Shown here: positions 1 to 12,085 of the stretch, in pieces
How the letters are laid out: each line of letters starts with the position of its first letter
Numbering within the stretch: position 1 is the stretch's first letter
NCBI GenBank assembly: GCA_009760855.2
Contig: WPIO01000022.1
Span: 3,842,501 to 3,906,500, forward strand
DNA from: Cristatella mucedo
Lineage: Eukaryota > Bryozoa > Phylactolaemata > Cristatellidae
DNA length: 64,000 nt
Direction: 5' to 3'
Notes under the pieces: generated by a model
What the model saw: the letters and a program-made list of their open reading frames with translations, nothing else
Told to the model about the DNA's origin: nothing
Database searches by the model: none
Made by a program: the position numbers and the translations under genes

Positions 1-149
1 CTGTTTCTACCCCCACCCATAAATAGCGACCTTGGTGTGCTCACCTAAGTGCAATTAGTTTGGGTCATGTACGAGACTTCTATTCCCACTTAACTCACCC
101 TGTTTCTCAAAGAAAGGCAAGACGGGAGGCAACGTGAGATCAAATTGAA

Positions 150-735
150 CGCATGCCTGGCAAGCTCTCTGTAACCCTGTTTCTAAACTCCGTGCAGCAC
201 CTCAAGTCTATATTCAAGAGGGCCACAAGTGACCTAATCCTGAAGTTTATATCCTCATCAAAGAAGGCAACTAGTCCTCTAGACCCGATTTTCAATGCCC
301 TGCTTCTAAGATGCATCGATCTGCTGTTGTCATGCATAACTAAGATCATAAATATGTCATAAGCTGCAGGTCATGTCACAACATCTTTCTAAAAGGCTGT
401 TGTCAGGCCACTATTTGAGAAAGCAAATCCTAACACTAGACCAACTCACTTGCAGCATGTATTGGAAAGGCTGACGCTCAACATTGGCTCAGCCAGCATA
501 TCTCCTGTTGAATCAGTTCGAAATCTAGGTGTTATGTTCCAAAGTGACCTCTCGTTAGACGACACTGTGCGTCCTGCCACTAACCATATTCGCATACTGA
601 CCTTATTCGTGTCACCTCTAATCATGTTAGGCTTGTTCAGTGAGCATGCTACCACTAACCATTCGACCATGTTTGCTTTACAGCAAATGTAAAGTACCTA
701 GAAAGAGATTGAGTTCTCGGACGACGCTATTTAAA
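150..735 (+). mobile_element. LINE-A fragment (CR1/L2 group), internally deleted
   Basis: The left part (150-440) is the stretch before the reverse transcriptase (RT) domain, ending like the usual VVRPLLKKPNLD lead-in. It then jumps to the C-terminal RT region (LERLTLNIGSASISPVESVR, NLGVMFQSDLSLDD) and straight to the 3' UTR. The end carries the aaatgtaaagtacctagaaagagattgag tail block in diverged form. The large internal gap makes it a dead copy. Confidence 0.7.
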
Positions 736-1230
736 ATCTAGTCCTATAATTATATTAAGCAGCATACGAGCGCCATCCGTCACTCGGATGAGATTAAATG
801 CTAGGCGGACCAATGATGCTCTTTTGCGTTTTGCTAATAACGTCCGGTGGGCAGAGCGAAATGCTGTTGTTAATGCCAGAGCCATCGGGTTTCCAGGAAC
901 TGGGCTTTTGGAGGCATCGATTGACAAATCGTGGAATTGGAATACATTGAATGCTAAACTGAGTCCCTAAGTGATTATGCTTCGGTAAATGAAGAGGCAG
1001 GTAATTGAAGCATCCAGAGGTCCATATTACGTTGAGCTCAATGACGTGTTAAGCTCAGCTCAGCTCAGCTCAATGATGGGTGGAGAAAAAGCCTAAGCAT
1101 TCAGAAGGGAAAGATCTATCCTAGCAAGTCGTCTTTCAGACGTAATTTTAACCGGTGCCGCCGTGAGGGAGAGCTAGGCCACCTAACCTGATAGGGTAAC
1201 AGGTGGACCGTATCACACTGTGGCTTGACA

Positions 1231-1324
1231 GGTGGTACTGGGCTAACCAGTTTGTCAACCCCGTCAATCTCGTGAGATTTTACTCGATGTTTGAGGCAGA
1301 CTCTAGCCTGACTAGCACTCGAAG
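1231..1324 (+). CDS. Possible upstream exon (weak)
   Basis: The segment between cttgacag and donor gtatgtg is open and reads WYWANQFVNPVNLVRFYSMF, more protein-like than nearby frames. It leaves in phase 2, which does not fit the phase 0 entry of the exon at 2258, so another exon would have to lie between them. I do not recognise the sequence. Confidence 0.22.
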
Positions 1325-2257
1325 GTATGTGAGATCGGTCTGGACTACTCTCGAAGTGCAAGCTGCAAATGTGAGCACTTCATGTTGTTGGTAGCATCCT
1401 GGAAAGCACTCGGCTTGGCAACATGGCTTACCCGTCGCATCGAACAGTATGACTAATCTGTTTGCCTATTTAGGATGACCTGTCATTACTCTATATATTT
1501 GCAGTGTGTGCATACGTACATGTGTACGTGCAGTGTGCACAAACCGTTACGTGCGTAGTCTGACACCAAGGTTGATTTGGAAGCCACTAAGACGAGATGC
1601 CAGACAAATCCGTGACAGGTGAATAGCCTCTGAAAGCGAGTTGTTGGGATTCTTTCCCGTGTACATGGTCTTCAATGCTCAGTCAGATATCGCAAGTAAA
1701 AAAAAACCTGGCGTGTCGCCGTTGGGTGCTGACTTCGCGACCTCAGAAACCAGAGAAGAGAGACAATGCCGCTCAGCCACGTTGGCACAGATGTATCTGT
1801 CTACGGTGCCATTAAAAGGAACGCGGGTATTGGTACCAATCCGCGACTTGGAACAAGGGTCTTTAAGTGCGTCACCATATTGAATTTTTAGTTTATTAAT
1901 GCAAATTTCGTAGACACAATACAAGTAAATCTTATTAATGCTAATTACGTAGACACTATACAAATAAATCTTCGACCGCCTCAACATTTCGTCTTCGAAA
2001 GCAACAGCGAGCTTTATCAACAACAGCAAGGTCTTCGTGCACTACTTGTCACATTCGAAGAACGTTCAAAAAACGCCCAGGGTGCGGCCACCTGCAGCCG
2101 GTGAATGCAACCCCTGAGATGTCACCTGTGTCTAATGTCGCAGTTATTTAGTTGGGTAGCCCCTATTTCCCTTCGAGCCGCATTATGTGCAATCTAGTAA
2201 TGTTAATGTTTTGTGCAATGTAGTGCTAGCGTGATATGTGTGCTCTTTTTCTGTCAG

Positions 2258-2416
2258 GAGACTGTCGCCATGAATGAGGAGCTACAGCGAGGCGACAAGG
2301 ATCGCGATACACTAGGCGTCCGTTTGGAGGCGGTCAAAATTGCAATTGATACTCTAAAACGAGAACGGGTTACTCTTGACGACCGTATCGCTCGAGCCTC
2401 GCTTGCCAAGCGAGCG
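2258..2416 (+). CDS. Coiled-coil exon of an unrecognised gene
   Basis: An exon of exactly 53 codons lies between acceptor tttttctgtcag and donor gtaagtg. The peptide, with ETVAMNEELQRGDKDRD and TLKRERVTLDDRIARA, is rich in charged residues with leucines and valines at heptad-like spacing, as in a coiled coil. It enters and leaves in phase 0, as does the downstream exon at 4294, so the two can be joined directly. I do not recognise the protein family. Start and upstream exons are unknown. Confidence 0.5.
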
Positions 2417-2984
2417 GTAAGTGTGAGCGAGCTATTGAGTTCACTGCGCATTGAGTCCCAAAAGCGGTATAGAAATGTAGTAAGGGATCGGCACTCGACG
2501 TCCGGACAGGCACAGTGACCGGCACGACGTCGGCCTGAACTGGCACCTCGGGTTTCTACTCTAGGTTGACAACAGATGAATGTTCTTGAATGCTGTGGGT
2601 TGTGCAAAAGCTTTCCTACCTAATCTTGTAGACCTAACTCTAGCCTTCCACTTTCGAGCAGCATTACTCTAGTTCGACAGTAGAGCTCTTTCTCGACTAA
2701 ATTTGCTAGCGACTAGAGGCTGGTGGCTGTGACCACATAGCCTCCACGTTTGCACGCACGGCTGTTCCAGGGTCATCAAACGCTGCTGATATTACTTTTT
2801 CCAATTGCTCTCATCAAATTTTGGAATCTACCAATCTTCGTTTCGTTCGTTTCACCAAACTTTGATCCGCTTGTCATTCTTGGTCTCAAATATCTTCATA
2901 ATTCCATTGTATTTGTCCCGATAGGTGTTCTCTTTTATCTAGGTGATCGTTTTCATTAGATCCACAGCTTGGAGGTCTCTCTCA

Positions 2985-3240
2985 ATGGCTTGAGACATTA
3001 GCTAGCGGCCCCATGTCAATGGGATATATCCAAATGCTGATGTCAAATGCCAACTGTTCTCCTGCGAGTCTCAAGAACATAGAGTACCTCAGAGATTAGT
3101 TTTCTTGCCGATTAAATCGCCAAGTACAATCTATAGCTTCTTAACTCCCTTACAGCGTGTATTGCTGACATCCACACTCGGATGCGGCAAACTGTCTTAA
3201 AATTTAATGGCGCCAAACCAACTTCCTACTAGCGACAGTC
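2985..3240 (+). mobile_element. LINE-A RT fragment, strongly decayed
   Basis: It contains the echo of the segment around the RT catalytic motif and of the downstream SLNSLTACIADIHTRMR-like stretch also seen at 7800-7935 and 62590-62680. Many differences from the other copies indicate an old insertion. No full motif survives. Confidence 0.45.
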
Positions 3241-4293
3241 TGCTGGTCGGTGAATCATTACGGCTGAGCTTTTCGCCTACGCTTATATAGTCTTCAATTT
3301 TCTGATAAAAGTTTGCTGCGATCTATCGTGTGTCTACGCTTTTCAGATGATCGTTCGCGGTCAGACTCTACCTCCTTCATAGAGATGAACCCGGGTGGAA
3401 TGTGCGGCCGGGTCAACCATCCGTTCACAATTCTGGGATCCGTTCAAAATTCCGTCAATCGTCCGTTCAAAATTGTCATCGCCAGTTTTAATGCTAAGAG
3501 CGGCTGGACGCAAATCCAAAACGCAAAAGTGACCTACTCATTCAATGCTATCCTTAGGCTACTGATTTGTCGTTAATGTGAAATCGGTGACAGTATAATT
3601 GTGAATGCACTGTATGTAAATAAATCCATAAAAAACACCACTGAAATCACGCATTTTAAATTTATTTTTTTCGCGATTATTTTTGGGTACGCACTAGTCT
3701 GGTTAGAATGTTTAACAAGTTTACTCACTGGTTATTCAGTCGGTCTTGAGAGCTCAGTTGGGGAAGAAAACTTACTCTGCTGAATGGAACGAAGGGCGGA
3801 GAAGGGAGCGAAGCTTTTTTGGATCGTTCACTGGTCTGCCATTGCTGTTAAAAAGCTAGTATAATATCAATAAGCTAGTAAATTGTTGCTTGTTTCTTTT
3901 AATTTTTACTAATTCGCTCGGCATCCTACTACGCACCAAATGATGTCACTTGTCAGAAATTACTCTCTCGGTCCATCTAAGCATTTGCAATCACCTGCCC
4001 TTCTAGCATTAAATAATTAGTCAGTAGCTTAAAACCTACAGACTGCCGACTTCCGGACACTAATTCCAACCCGTCGAGAGCTAATCGGTGTGTTTCTTCT
4101 TAAGTAGAAGAAGATGGACTTTCACTATGACCTAATGGACGCTGGAGCAGTGCTGCTCCGATTCGGTTCCTTCTGCTCAGCCACGGAAACGCTTGCGTTG
4201 CTCAGATCTTCGGGACGTGCAATACTGAATCTGCGCTTAAGGCAGTAGCCAGTAGTTCACTGGCAAATGCGGCCGAACCACTTTTCACTGCAG

Positions 4294-4683
4294 AACCTGC
4301 ACGAGGTCGTTGCCCGACAGCGGCGTTCGACTCGCTACCGCGAGCTTCTGCAGCTGTATCAGCGCCTAAAGTCCGACCGACGCAATGCTGACCGAGCGCT
4401 CGGCAGAGGCATCCAGTCCACAGCGCTCACCGAAGAGACGCTGCACATGAAAGGCTTGTGGAGCGTCGTGGAGAGGCTCCGGATGACGTACCCAGCTGCG
4501 GCGGCCTCGCTTGACCATGTGCTCGCCTGCTATGGCCTGCGACACGAGCGAATCCGACAGGCGGCGCAGGGCGACGCAGGAGACGATGAGACACCGCCAC
4601 CGCCTCCGAGCTGCAGCAGAACCGGTTCTGAAGACGCTTTGGGCAGCTGTCCATCTCTCGAGCTTGCAGACGGCTCGATGTGA
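4294..4683 (+). CDS. Probable terminal exon of the same unrecognised gene
   Basis: After acceptor ccacttttcactgcag the frame stays open for 129 residues to TGA at 4681-4683. It is GC-rich, unlike its AT-rich surroundings. The first part (NLHEVVARQRRSTRYRELL, LYQRLKSDRR) reads as a basic helical continuation of the coiled coil. The middle (GLWSVVERLRMTYPAAAASL) looks folded, and the end is Pro/Ser/Asp-rich and probably disordered. An ATG at 4267 in the same frame could be an alternative start. A second open frame overlaps the end (4511-4966, with PLERERLLLRKLAEITA), reachable from a cag at about 4672, so an alternative C-terminus is possible. An AATAAA lies at 5413. Confidence 0.45.
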   Translation, partial: NLHEVVARQRRSTRYRELLQLYQRLKSDRRNADRALGRGIQSTALTEETLHMKGLWSVVERLRMTYPAAAASLDHVLACYGLRHERIRQAAQGDAGDDETPPPPPSCSRTGSEDALGSCPSLELADGSM

Positions 4684-6177
4684 GCTCCCGCTCGAACGCG
4701 AGCGTCTGCTGCTGCGGAAGCTAGCCGAGATCACCGCTACCTTTCGTGGGCGACGCGATTCGAGAGACGGGGCTGATCTGCTCCGCCACTGCTCCTTTCC
4801 ATACTCATTTAGACTTCACTGTTGGCTAATCGGTAGTCTTCACTGGAACCCTTCCTGTCTCGTTGATTTTTTCGTGGCCCAAACGGCGCTTACTAAAGAC
4901 AGACGCCTTTTTCGAGCTGGCCATACTTGTGTTAATAAGAATTCCGCGGTTACCACTGAAACTTAAAGTATCTAATATAGTTTGGAGGGCTAAGATCTTT
5001 GGTGTTGGGTCGACCGGTAGTCTGGTGAGCGATGGCTCGCCAGACCAACGATCGAAAAGGTGCCGAACATGAATGAGGCGAAGCTAGTCACACGCAGTAC
5101 GTAGCAAATGAGCTTGAGTCTAGCTCGCGTGCAACACTGATTGGGGCGTGAAGAGCGGGGCAATCGAAGCTTCACTTCAGCCGTTTTAAGGAGCTTATGA
5201 CATGGTTATCCGGCAATGATTTAAGTTCGGGGCTGCATCTGATCATCGGGAGCAGACGCTGAACGCTTGGGCGGCGAATACTTATTGGCCAGAGTTCTGG
5301 CTCGGACGAGTCAAGTCGGATGATTCAACCGAACTCGTGCTGATAATCCCTTATATGCCAAACAGGTATTGGCACAAAGCGAGGAAGGTGTCGATTTGTG
5401 AAGTTGTAAGTGAATAAATTAATACACACACACCGCAAAGCCGCTCGGATTCGTAGTTTAATCACATGTGACTTCTGATTTGTGACAAATTTTTAGGACG
5501 ACTCTAGATTAAATCTGTCGCACTACCAACACCAAACTTGCAGGTGAAGATGTTATGGCTCGAAGTAACGGTAATGGCTCATTGTAGTATATTTCTAATG
5601 TAATGATAAGGACGTGCGGCAAAAAGATCTGAACGCTCTTGAATGCAACCTTGTTCTGCTACCATCGGAATACCTGCGTGTATCGAGGTAGAATCAGTGA
5701 CTCGCTAGCCATGCTTTGAAACTCTACTATCATCTGTCAGGCGCCTGCAGGTCAAAGCTAAGTCGAACAGAGTCGAAGCTAAAGGCAGCAGTAGCTGGTG
5801 GCAGCTGCGCCAGAGTCTGCCCTTAGGGATAGCAGCCCCTGCAGCGTTAGCGAACCGAAAGGGGGTAGTGGGCATATGTCCCCGAGCGCTGGATCAGAGG
5901 GGGGCGTAAAAGTGGGCGCCTAATACTTCGAGGCGACATCCTGTCGTCATTCGTTGCCGGGCGAACAATGAACTAGGCAAGCAACTGCTTTGCCGCAGCT
6001 GGTTTCAGCTAAGGCACCCCGAACAGCCATTGTTTATATAGACAGGAAGATCCACTTGGACTCGTTAGTTCAGTCTTAGCCAGCGATGAGGTTAGTCTGA
6101 AAGCGAGAAGCCTAGAATAACTGTTAACTAAGAGCGACCATGCGGACAATTGACGCGATTTGAGGATTATGCCGGCT
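4684..6177. other. No gene recognised
   Basis: After the terminal exon a possible 3' UTR runs to AATAAA at 5413. A short CA run lies near 5426. The GC-rich 5740-5960 shows no coding signal that I can defend. Confidence 0.4.
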
Positions 6178-6405
6178 AACAATAATAATAATAATAGTAC
6201 ATTTTATAAAGCGCTCTCAGAGAACTCGATCTCTTTCTATGCGTTTTAAAATTGCTGCAAAAGAAGCATGAATCGAATGGTTAGTGGTAGCATGCTAAAA
6301 TGACAACAAGCATAACACGATCAGGTGACACGCACAGGGTCAGCATGCCAGTACGATTAATGGCAATAAGCTACATTAACCAAGATGCTAGTCTGATGGT
6401 CAAGC
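6178..6405 (-). mobile_element. LINE-A 3' end
   Basis: Reverse-orientation tail: AAT triplet run, then ataaagcgctctcagagaac and the cacagggtcagcatgc block typical of the family's 3' UTR. The copy is 5'-truncated, keeping only the UTR. Confidence 0.7.
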
Positions 6406-7039
6406 GCGAGAATGCCATCATCCTTGAATTTGATACGAATTAAAGAGATGGATGAACCTAAGAATAGCCCCGTCACGACAGTTGGGTCCGAGAGAATAAA
6501 ATCCTCATCGGAGTTCGAAAGTTTGGAAGAGAGAATAAAAGTAAGGCCTGTGGACGAGTTGAGGGCTTCAGCTTCAGTAACTTAAGCGAGAGACTACTTT
6601 TCAAGAGAACAAGAGACGGGTGGTGACGAAAAGCTAAGTGTAAATTAGACTGTGCAGTTGTGTTCCTGTGGCGTCATCCTGGATCGCGACCATTTCTGGA
6701 GATCTCAGGCATACTGAGTTATACGAGGTGTTCAACTAGCTAATAATAATTGTATGGAAGCTTGAAAAGCTTAGAGCTCGAATAAAAGTGAATAATCGTG
6801 AATGACTGTCCGTCCAATGACTGGCATCAGAGAATTATTGTTGATCATATCAATCCATCCATCATAGCCAAGGCCAAGTCTAGTTTTAATAAGAGCTTGG
6901 TGCAGTAATCCAAAACTGCCAATATCTTCAGTTAACTGTCTGTGTTAGTATCTGTCAGTATTTGCACCTAGGTCAGCACCAAACACTTGTGGCTATCGAA
7001 GCGACCATATCCAAGCTTCTTGGTCATCAAGATTAATAA

Positions 7040-7445
7040 AAAACAGAGTCCTTCCAGAAGATGAAATCATCCCTGGAATCTTCAAACTACACTACATTCT
7101 TGCTCAGTGTCCCCCTTCGAGCCTGTTCCTGCTGCAGTGATTTTGAAGTCATTCTCCCAGTCAATCTCCCAGTAGATTAATAGCCGTCTTGATCCCATAT
7201 CTACTGTTCTCCTTCTGAGATGCCTCGATCTACTCCAGCCCTGTATAACTATGATAATAAATCTGTCATTAACCTAAGGCCGTGCCCCAGTATAGTCCTA
7301 GTATATTTCAAAGAAGCTTTTTACAAGCCACTTATTAAAAAGTCGATACTAGACCAGGGGAACGGAACTTCCACCCAGTCTCCCTACTGCCGTTTCTCTC
7401 GAAGACACTAGAACGAGTTGTGACAGACCAGTTAAACTCTTATAG
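7040..7445 (+). mobile_element. LINE-A fragment before and into the RT domain
   Basis: It includes LIKKSILDQGN, then a PVS-like block and LERVVTDQLN, the N-terminal RT motif of CR1/L2-group elements. Homologous to 150-440 and to the start of the copy at 61985. It is cut off by a reverse-oriented LINE-A 3' end at about 7462. Confidence 0.65.
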
Positions 7446-7461
7446 ACAAACTTCAGATCTA

Positions 7462-7790
7462 TAAGTAATAATAATAATGCACTTGATAATAATAATAATT
7501 CACTTGATAAAGCGCCCTCAGAGAACTCATCTCTCTCTAGGCGCTTTACATTTGCTGCGAAGGGAAATGCAATTGAATGGTGAGTAATATCATGCTTGAT
7601 AAACAAACAAAATGAATAACATGGTTAGGGGTGTCATGCACAGGGTCAGCATGCAAATGTGGTTAGTGGCAGCATGCACAGTGTCAGCACGCATAAGCAC
7701 ATGAAGGACGAATCACAGGGACCCACTAAAGGCTGTCCTAAATAGGTGTGTTTTTAAGCTCTTTATAAGTAAGTTCCAGTCCGGTGTTCG
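7462..7790 (-). mobile_element. LINE-A 3' end inserted head-on into another LINE-A
   Basis: It opens with AAT triplets and a partly duplicated end (acttgataataataat), then the hairpin block ataaagcgccctcagagaac and UTR blocks (gttaggggtgtcatgc, cacagggtcagcatgc, cagtgtcagcacgc). A plus-strand LINE-A fragment continues at 7790-7935 (SLSTLTACIFGIRTRM). Confidence 0.7.
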
Positions 7791-8039
7791 AAAACACCAC
7801 TTTACTGAGTTAGCATTGCCTTCCCTCCTGCCTAGCAGCTCAAACTCTCTCAGCACCCTAACAGCATGCATATTTGGCATTCTCACTCGGATGACAGCAA
7901 ACTTACTGAACTGAATGACAGATGAACCAACTTCCTAGTTTTGGGCTGGCCAAGCATACTCTGAACCCATTCCTCCCCGCGCTAAAGAGCGGCCTCTGGC
8001 GGCTCCTAGCGTGGTGTGGACCTTTACTTGATTTCTCCG

Positions 8040-9300
8040 TAATACCTTCGGGTATTCCGCTGCTATCTTCGCTGTGACTATTTATGAGCTGTCCTCGGAT
8101 ATGCTACACAAAACAAGACCTGCTTAGCATAAGATGCGATGTCGCCATTAGTCGATACCTACCGGCGGGCCTTCTCCGGCAGGTCAGTGAGAACCTTCCT
8201 GCATCCTGCGTTCGCCTATCAACAACTCGGCTATCAAACCTACGACTCGTAAGTTTAAAGCGCTGTATAGTACTTATTGCGGTAGTAGCCCACCCGCCGT
8301 AGCCCAGCACGTTGTGAAACGTCGTCCGACGGCCGTTACCAAGGTCTAATTCAAATTCGAAGAGCCAGCGTCCGCCGGGCCGGACGCAAACGGTAGAGAA
8401 TACGAGCCACTTCATCGCCGTCGCCCAGTTGTTGGACAGCCTCTTAAATTCCGCCTACTAAATGTCCGCTCGCTAAAAACCAAGGGGTTACTTATCCGCG
8501 ATCAGGTGGTACAGGAGAAGCTAGATGCATTTCTGCTTACCGAAACTTGGATGACGCCGTGTTCCAGTAGCTGTATTTCCGAGACCACCCCACCCGGGTT
8601 CTCATTCTATCAGTCCATGCGTTCTGACAAGGTTGGTGGCGGGGTTGCAATTGTTGTTCGCGAATTGTTTGGCTATAGAATGTGCAGTTTCTCGCATAGG
8701 TCATCGTTTGAATCGGTTGCTATCAGGTCTTCATCAAAGACAATGCCTCTCACCGCTGCGATATACCGGCCTCCTTCTGGCTGTCTAAACTTGTTTATAG
8801 AGGAGTTTTCAGAGTTCCTCGCTAAAATATTTGTGTGTGACAGGCCGCTACTGATTGTAGGAGACTTCAATATTCACGTTGATAACCCTAGCAACAGCCA
8901 GGTCCGCTCATTTCTTGACTGTCTGGAGAATCTTGGTTTGGCCCAACACGTTAATCATAGCACCCACGTCGGTGGCCACATTCTAGATCTCGTGATCACT
9001 TAAGATGTCCTCCCCACTGACTTTGTGGCGTGCCCACTGACCCTCTCAGATCATTGTTCGGTCTCGTTTACTGTTCCTGCTCCCTCGTACGTGCAGGGTA
9101 ATGTCGAATTTGCCAAACGACGTAACTTACAAAGCATTGACTTGGACAAGTTTTTGAAATCTGTTTGTGATGCAGGCCTTCTTGATCTGCATTCAGACTC
9201 GACCGGCAGCCTCGATACCCTCACTGATGCGATGAACATGACACTAAGAAGTGCTCTTGGCAAGCATGCTCCCGTTCGCTCTATCTGTGTTCAAAGTCGT
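8040..9300 (+). mobile_element. LINE 5' region with APE-type endonuclease domain
   Basis: The 5' part reads TKQDLLSIRCDV then a basic stretch, as in CR1/L2-group ORF2 starts. The endonuclease follows with all its landmarks in order: LNVRSLKTK, LLTETW, AAIYRPPSG, LIVGDFNIHVD and LSDHCSV. One in-frame TAA (9001-9003) interrupts an otherwise open frame from 8506 to 9300 and beyond, so this is a relatively young but dead copy. The right edge runs directly into a LINE-B 3' end. Confidence 0.85.
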
Positions 9301-9690
9301 CGATCCTGTGTGGACAACAAATTAGCTGTTCCATTCCTCCGCTTAAAGACAGTTGGCGACAGAAGCTTTAGCTCTGCAGGTCCAAGACTGGAACTCGCTT
9401 CCACAATTCTTACGCAACGACAACTACTCTCCAACTGCCGACTATGGCACATCTTTTTCAGCGGTCCTGAACTGCTACTTTTATGCTACTCACTACCTGA
9501 ACTGCTCTCCTGACTCTGCTATGCTTCCCACTTTCTCTTTGTTGCGTGAGACGAAGTCTGTTGGCTACTGAATGCGTACAGAAAGCCGCTTAGGCTGTGA
9601 GTGCGCTATACAAAACTCTCCTGCGTAACACCCACATGGTCCTTATGACTTTATGGAGTTACTGACGGAGATACATTACATTACATTATA
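9300..9690 (+). mobile_element. LINE-B 3' end with ACATT tail
   Basis: It encodes the usual LINE C-terminus (LKTVGDRSFSSAGPRL, then NSLPQFLRN) followed by a UTR with gagacgaagtctgttggcta, gtgcgctatacaaaactc and gagttactgacggagataca, ending in an ACATT run. The frame carries on from the endonuclease, so this may be one element with its RT deleted. Confidence 0.8.
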
Positions 9691-10440
9691 AAGTCCCACT
9701 TTCCAAATCGGCTCTACCAGCATATTCCTTTTAGCATCTGCCAAGAATCTGTGTATCCTCTTCCAAAATGACTTGTCACTAGATGAATAAAATATCTCCA
9801 GTCATGTCTGCGTTTTTCACGCAACAACGACAAAGTTTGGGCTTTCCCCGGTTAGGGACAATACTATCGAACTTGTCCGTGCATCCTTGACATCCTCACT
9901 GGACTTCTGTAACTTACTACTGGTAGGTGCTCCTTTCCGTGTATTAACAAGCTACAGTCGGTGCAAAATTCAGCAGCTAGACTTGCAACGTTGCAACTTC
10001 CAAATTAAACCAAATGCTCGTCAATCTGAACTGTGCTGCTTTTCAAGCATCGCATCGACTTCGGGATCCTGTCAGTATTCACCTGTCGGTCCGCTCGGCC
10101 CGTTCTCGTGCTCCGTCCAACTTATCTGAATTAGTTTCACTTGAGATCTACCGTCGCACCACGCACTCGTCTAGCTCCGGTGGGTTGCTTTAGCCGCTCA
10201 CCAACTTCAAATGCCTTGAGGCCTGCGCCATCAGTTACTGTGCTCTCATAGGTTGGAACTCACTACCGACTGACTAGCAATACGTCATCTCCTAAATTGA
10301 CAGCATTCAAAAGGAAGCCGAAAGTTTATCTGCTCCATCCGCCAGCCGCTTGCTCTGTCCGGAAGTAGTTGTCTTTATATGTGGCTATTCATAATCAAAC
10401 TGTGCGCTTCCTGACTAAGTGCAACAGTGACTTTTTTGGA
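9690..10440 (+). mobile_element. Diverged LINE RT C-terminal fragment
   Basis: Traces of NDLSLDEHISS, IELVRASLTSSLDFCN, LLVGAPFR and a QQLDLQRCN-like stretch follow the standard order of CR1/L2-group C-termini, but differ from LINE-A and LINE-B. It is probably a third, older family. Confidence 0.5.
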
Positions 10441-11836
10441 ATAGCTCTGCCCGAAGCGGTCCTATTTTATCCTGTGTGCGTTGCCTACCCATGCGTGCTT
10501 GCTTGAGTGCCACTAACTTTGAAACTAACTTTGAAAGCCGGCGCCATGAGATAGGCAGGCAGGTAGTTTTGATTCCAGACCTGGCATTGACATTGGAGCC
10601 GATTTGAGCTCTTGGCCGGAGAGCTGCTGGAGTCCGTCCTGGTCGCTGTTGAACGCCGGCAGCCGTCCGCCCCTGTCAAAGAGACTTGTCTAAATTGTGG
10701 ATACGGACACGTGATATGTTAAGATACGACCGCTCGTCGTCGCTGCCGTGTTCCTGCTACGATTGGCGCACCTGCGTGATGCGTCGGTGCAGCACCTACA
10801 AGTAAGTAGCCGCACTACAAGGTTCAGATGTCGCCACTATTCAACCGGCGGTGGCTGAGACTAGCACCGTTACGAACGTTGCGTTATTTCGGCCTAGCTC
10901 TGACTGGGCTTGGAAGCCGCACGCGCCGCGCGTCTGTAACAGCGGCGTGCCCTATCTCAAAGTAAACGGAGGATCCGCACTCTGTACGCGCCCACGGTGC
11001 GTATCCTTGAAGCTGGCGGCGCAAGGCACGTTGCCGCTCGAATATGCTCTGTAGCACTCAAAAAATATTTGCTTTTAATTTATTTAATAAATTTATTTTA
11101 ATTAATTTAATCCTAATTTAATTTATTTATCTAAAGCTTCAGGTGGAATTCATATCGCGCAGAAGCCATCCGCGGTAGATCCACCCGCGAACGTCGAGCA
11201 CATTTGCACTCTTTCATTCAGAGAGCCGGAAGCTTCTCGCCGGAAGCGGGCTTCTCGGCAGGTCTCATTAAACGTGCCCATTAGGAGTTATCTCTTTAGC
11301 TAATATATAGGCTTAGCATCGCCGTCTTCATAAAAGGATGTGTGCTCTCTTGACGTGAGCTCGCCTAAGGTGCCAAATGTGCGCTCGCGTTGTGCGACAG
11401 TGACTCCGGCGGCGGCCGTTCTTGTTGGAGTCTCACGGAGACGAAGCAGGCGAACGTGAGCGGTAAACGAGACTCTTCCTTATTCCTCTCAACGGGCACA
11501 TATACGAGAGCTCGATCAATCGCAGCAGACGACACGAAATATAACCTGGACCGGTGGCCCGACGCTGTGCTGCTTCAATGGCTTAACTATTGGCCACAGG
11601 TGAGGCACGTGCATTAGCGTCAGGCGCTTCGCTAGTTGCAGCAGAAGCCGCAAGTTCACACAACACTGGCCTTGTGGCGAATCAGAACGCGCAGGGTGTG
11701 GGCGTGCAGCTCCAGCAGCCCTGCTAGTGCCCTCTAAAAAGAAATTAAGTAATAGCTTCCCTTTAGCGAAACAGCTGAGTCATTAAAGGAGTGACTTTAC
11801 CAGACCCTTTTGAAGCCCTGCTGTCAGTACTTTGAA
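10441..11836. other. GC-rich stretch with an AT-rich break, no gene recognised
   Basis: 10460-11050 and 11130-11720 are GC-rich and may be old transposon sequence. 11055-11130 is almost pure A/T (ttaatttaat-type). A short CLNCGYGH stretch near 10690 recalls a zinc knuckle but lacks the right spacing. Confidence 0.4.
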
Positions 11837-12085
11837 TAGCTAGCCGTACAAGCTCGCCTCCTTCGCTCGAGCTCAGCCTCGTTCTGCGGTTTTACTTTTA
11901 ACAACGGCTCGTCGCTTTCGCTCCCTGAGCGACCACGCCGTCATCCCCCCCCCCCCCCGTGATTCGTAAGCGGGGTAATGGCTGCCGAGACGTGGCGCCT
12001 CGTGTCAATAACGGTAGCTCCGTGCGGCCGCTCTACGAGGCGAAGCGACGTCGCCGCCTGCAGCTACGTCACTCGCGAAGAGGAA
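11837..12085 (+). repeat. GC-rich dispersed repeat, copy 1
   Basis: It shares long stretches with 16475-16735: an agctcgcct(c/a)cttcgctcg block, an agct...ctgcggttttt/ctttt block, gcgaccacgc, cggctgccgaga, cctcgtgt, and ctctac(g/a)aggcgaagcgacgtcg-like ends. Similarity is roughly two thirds by eye. A poly-C run (about 11947-11960) sits inside. The family is unknown. Confidence 0.5.

Noticed and set aside
10620-10720. Zinc-knuckle-like CLNCGYGH, considered as a retroelement gag trace
   Set aside because: Cys/His spacing is wrong for a CCHC knuckle and nothing around it supports an LTR element. No retrovirus-like or Polinton-like element could be supported in the window.
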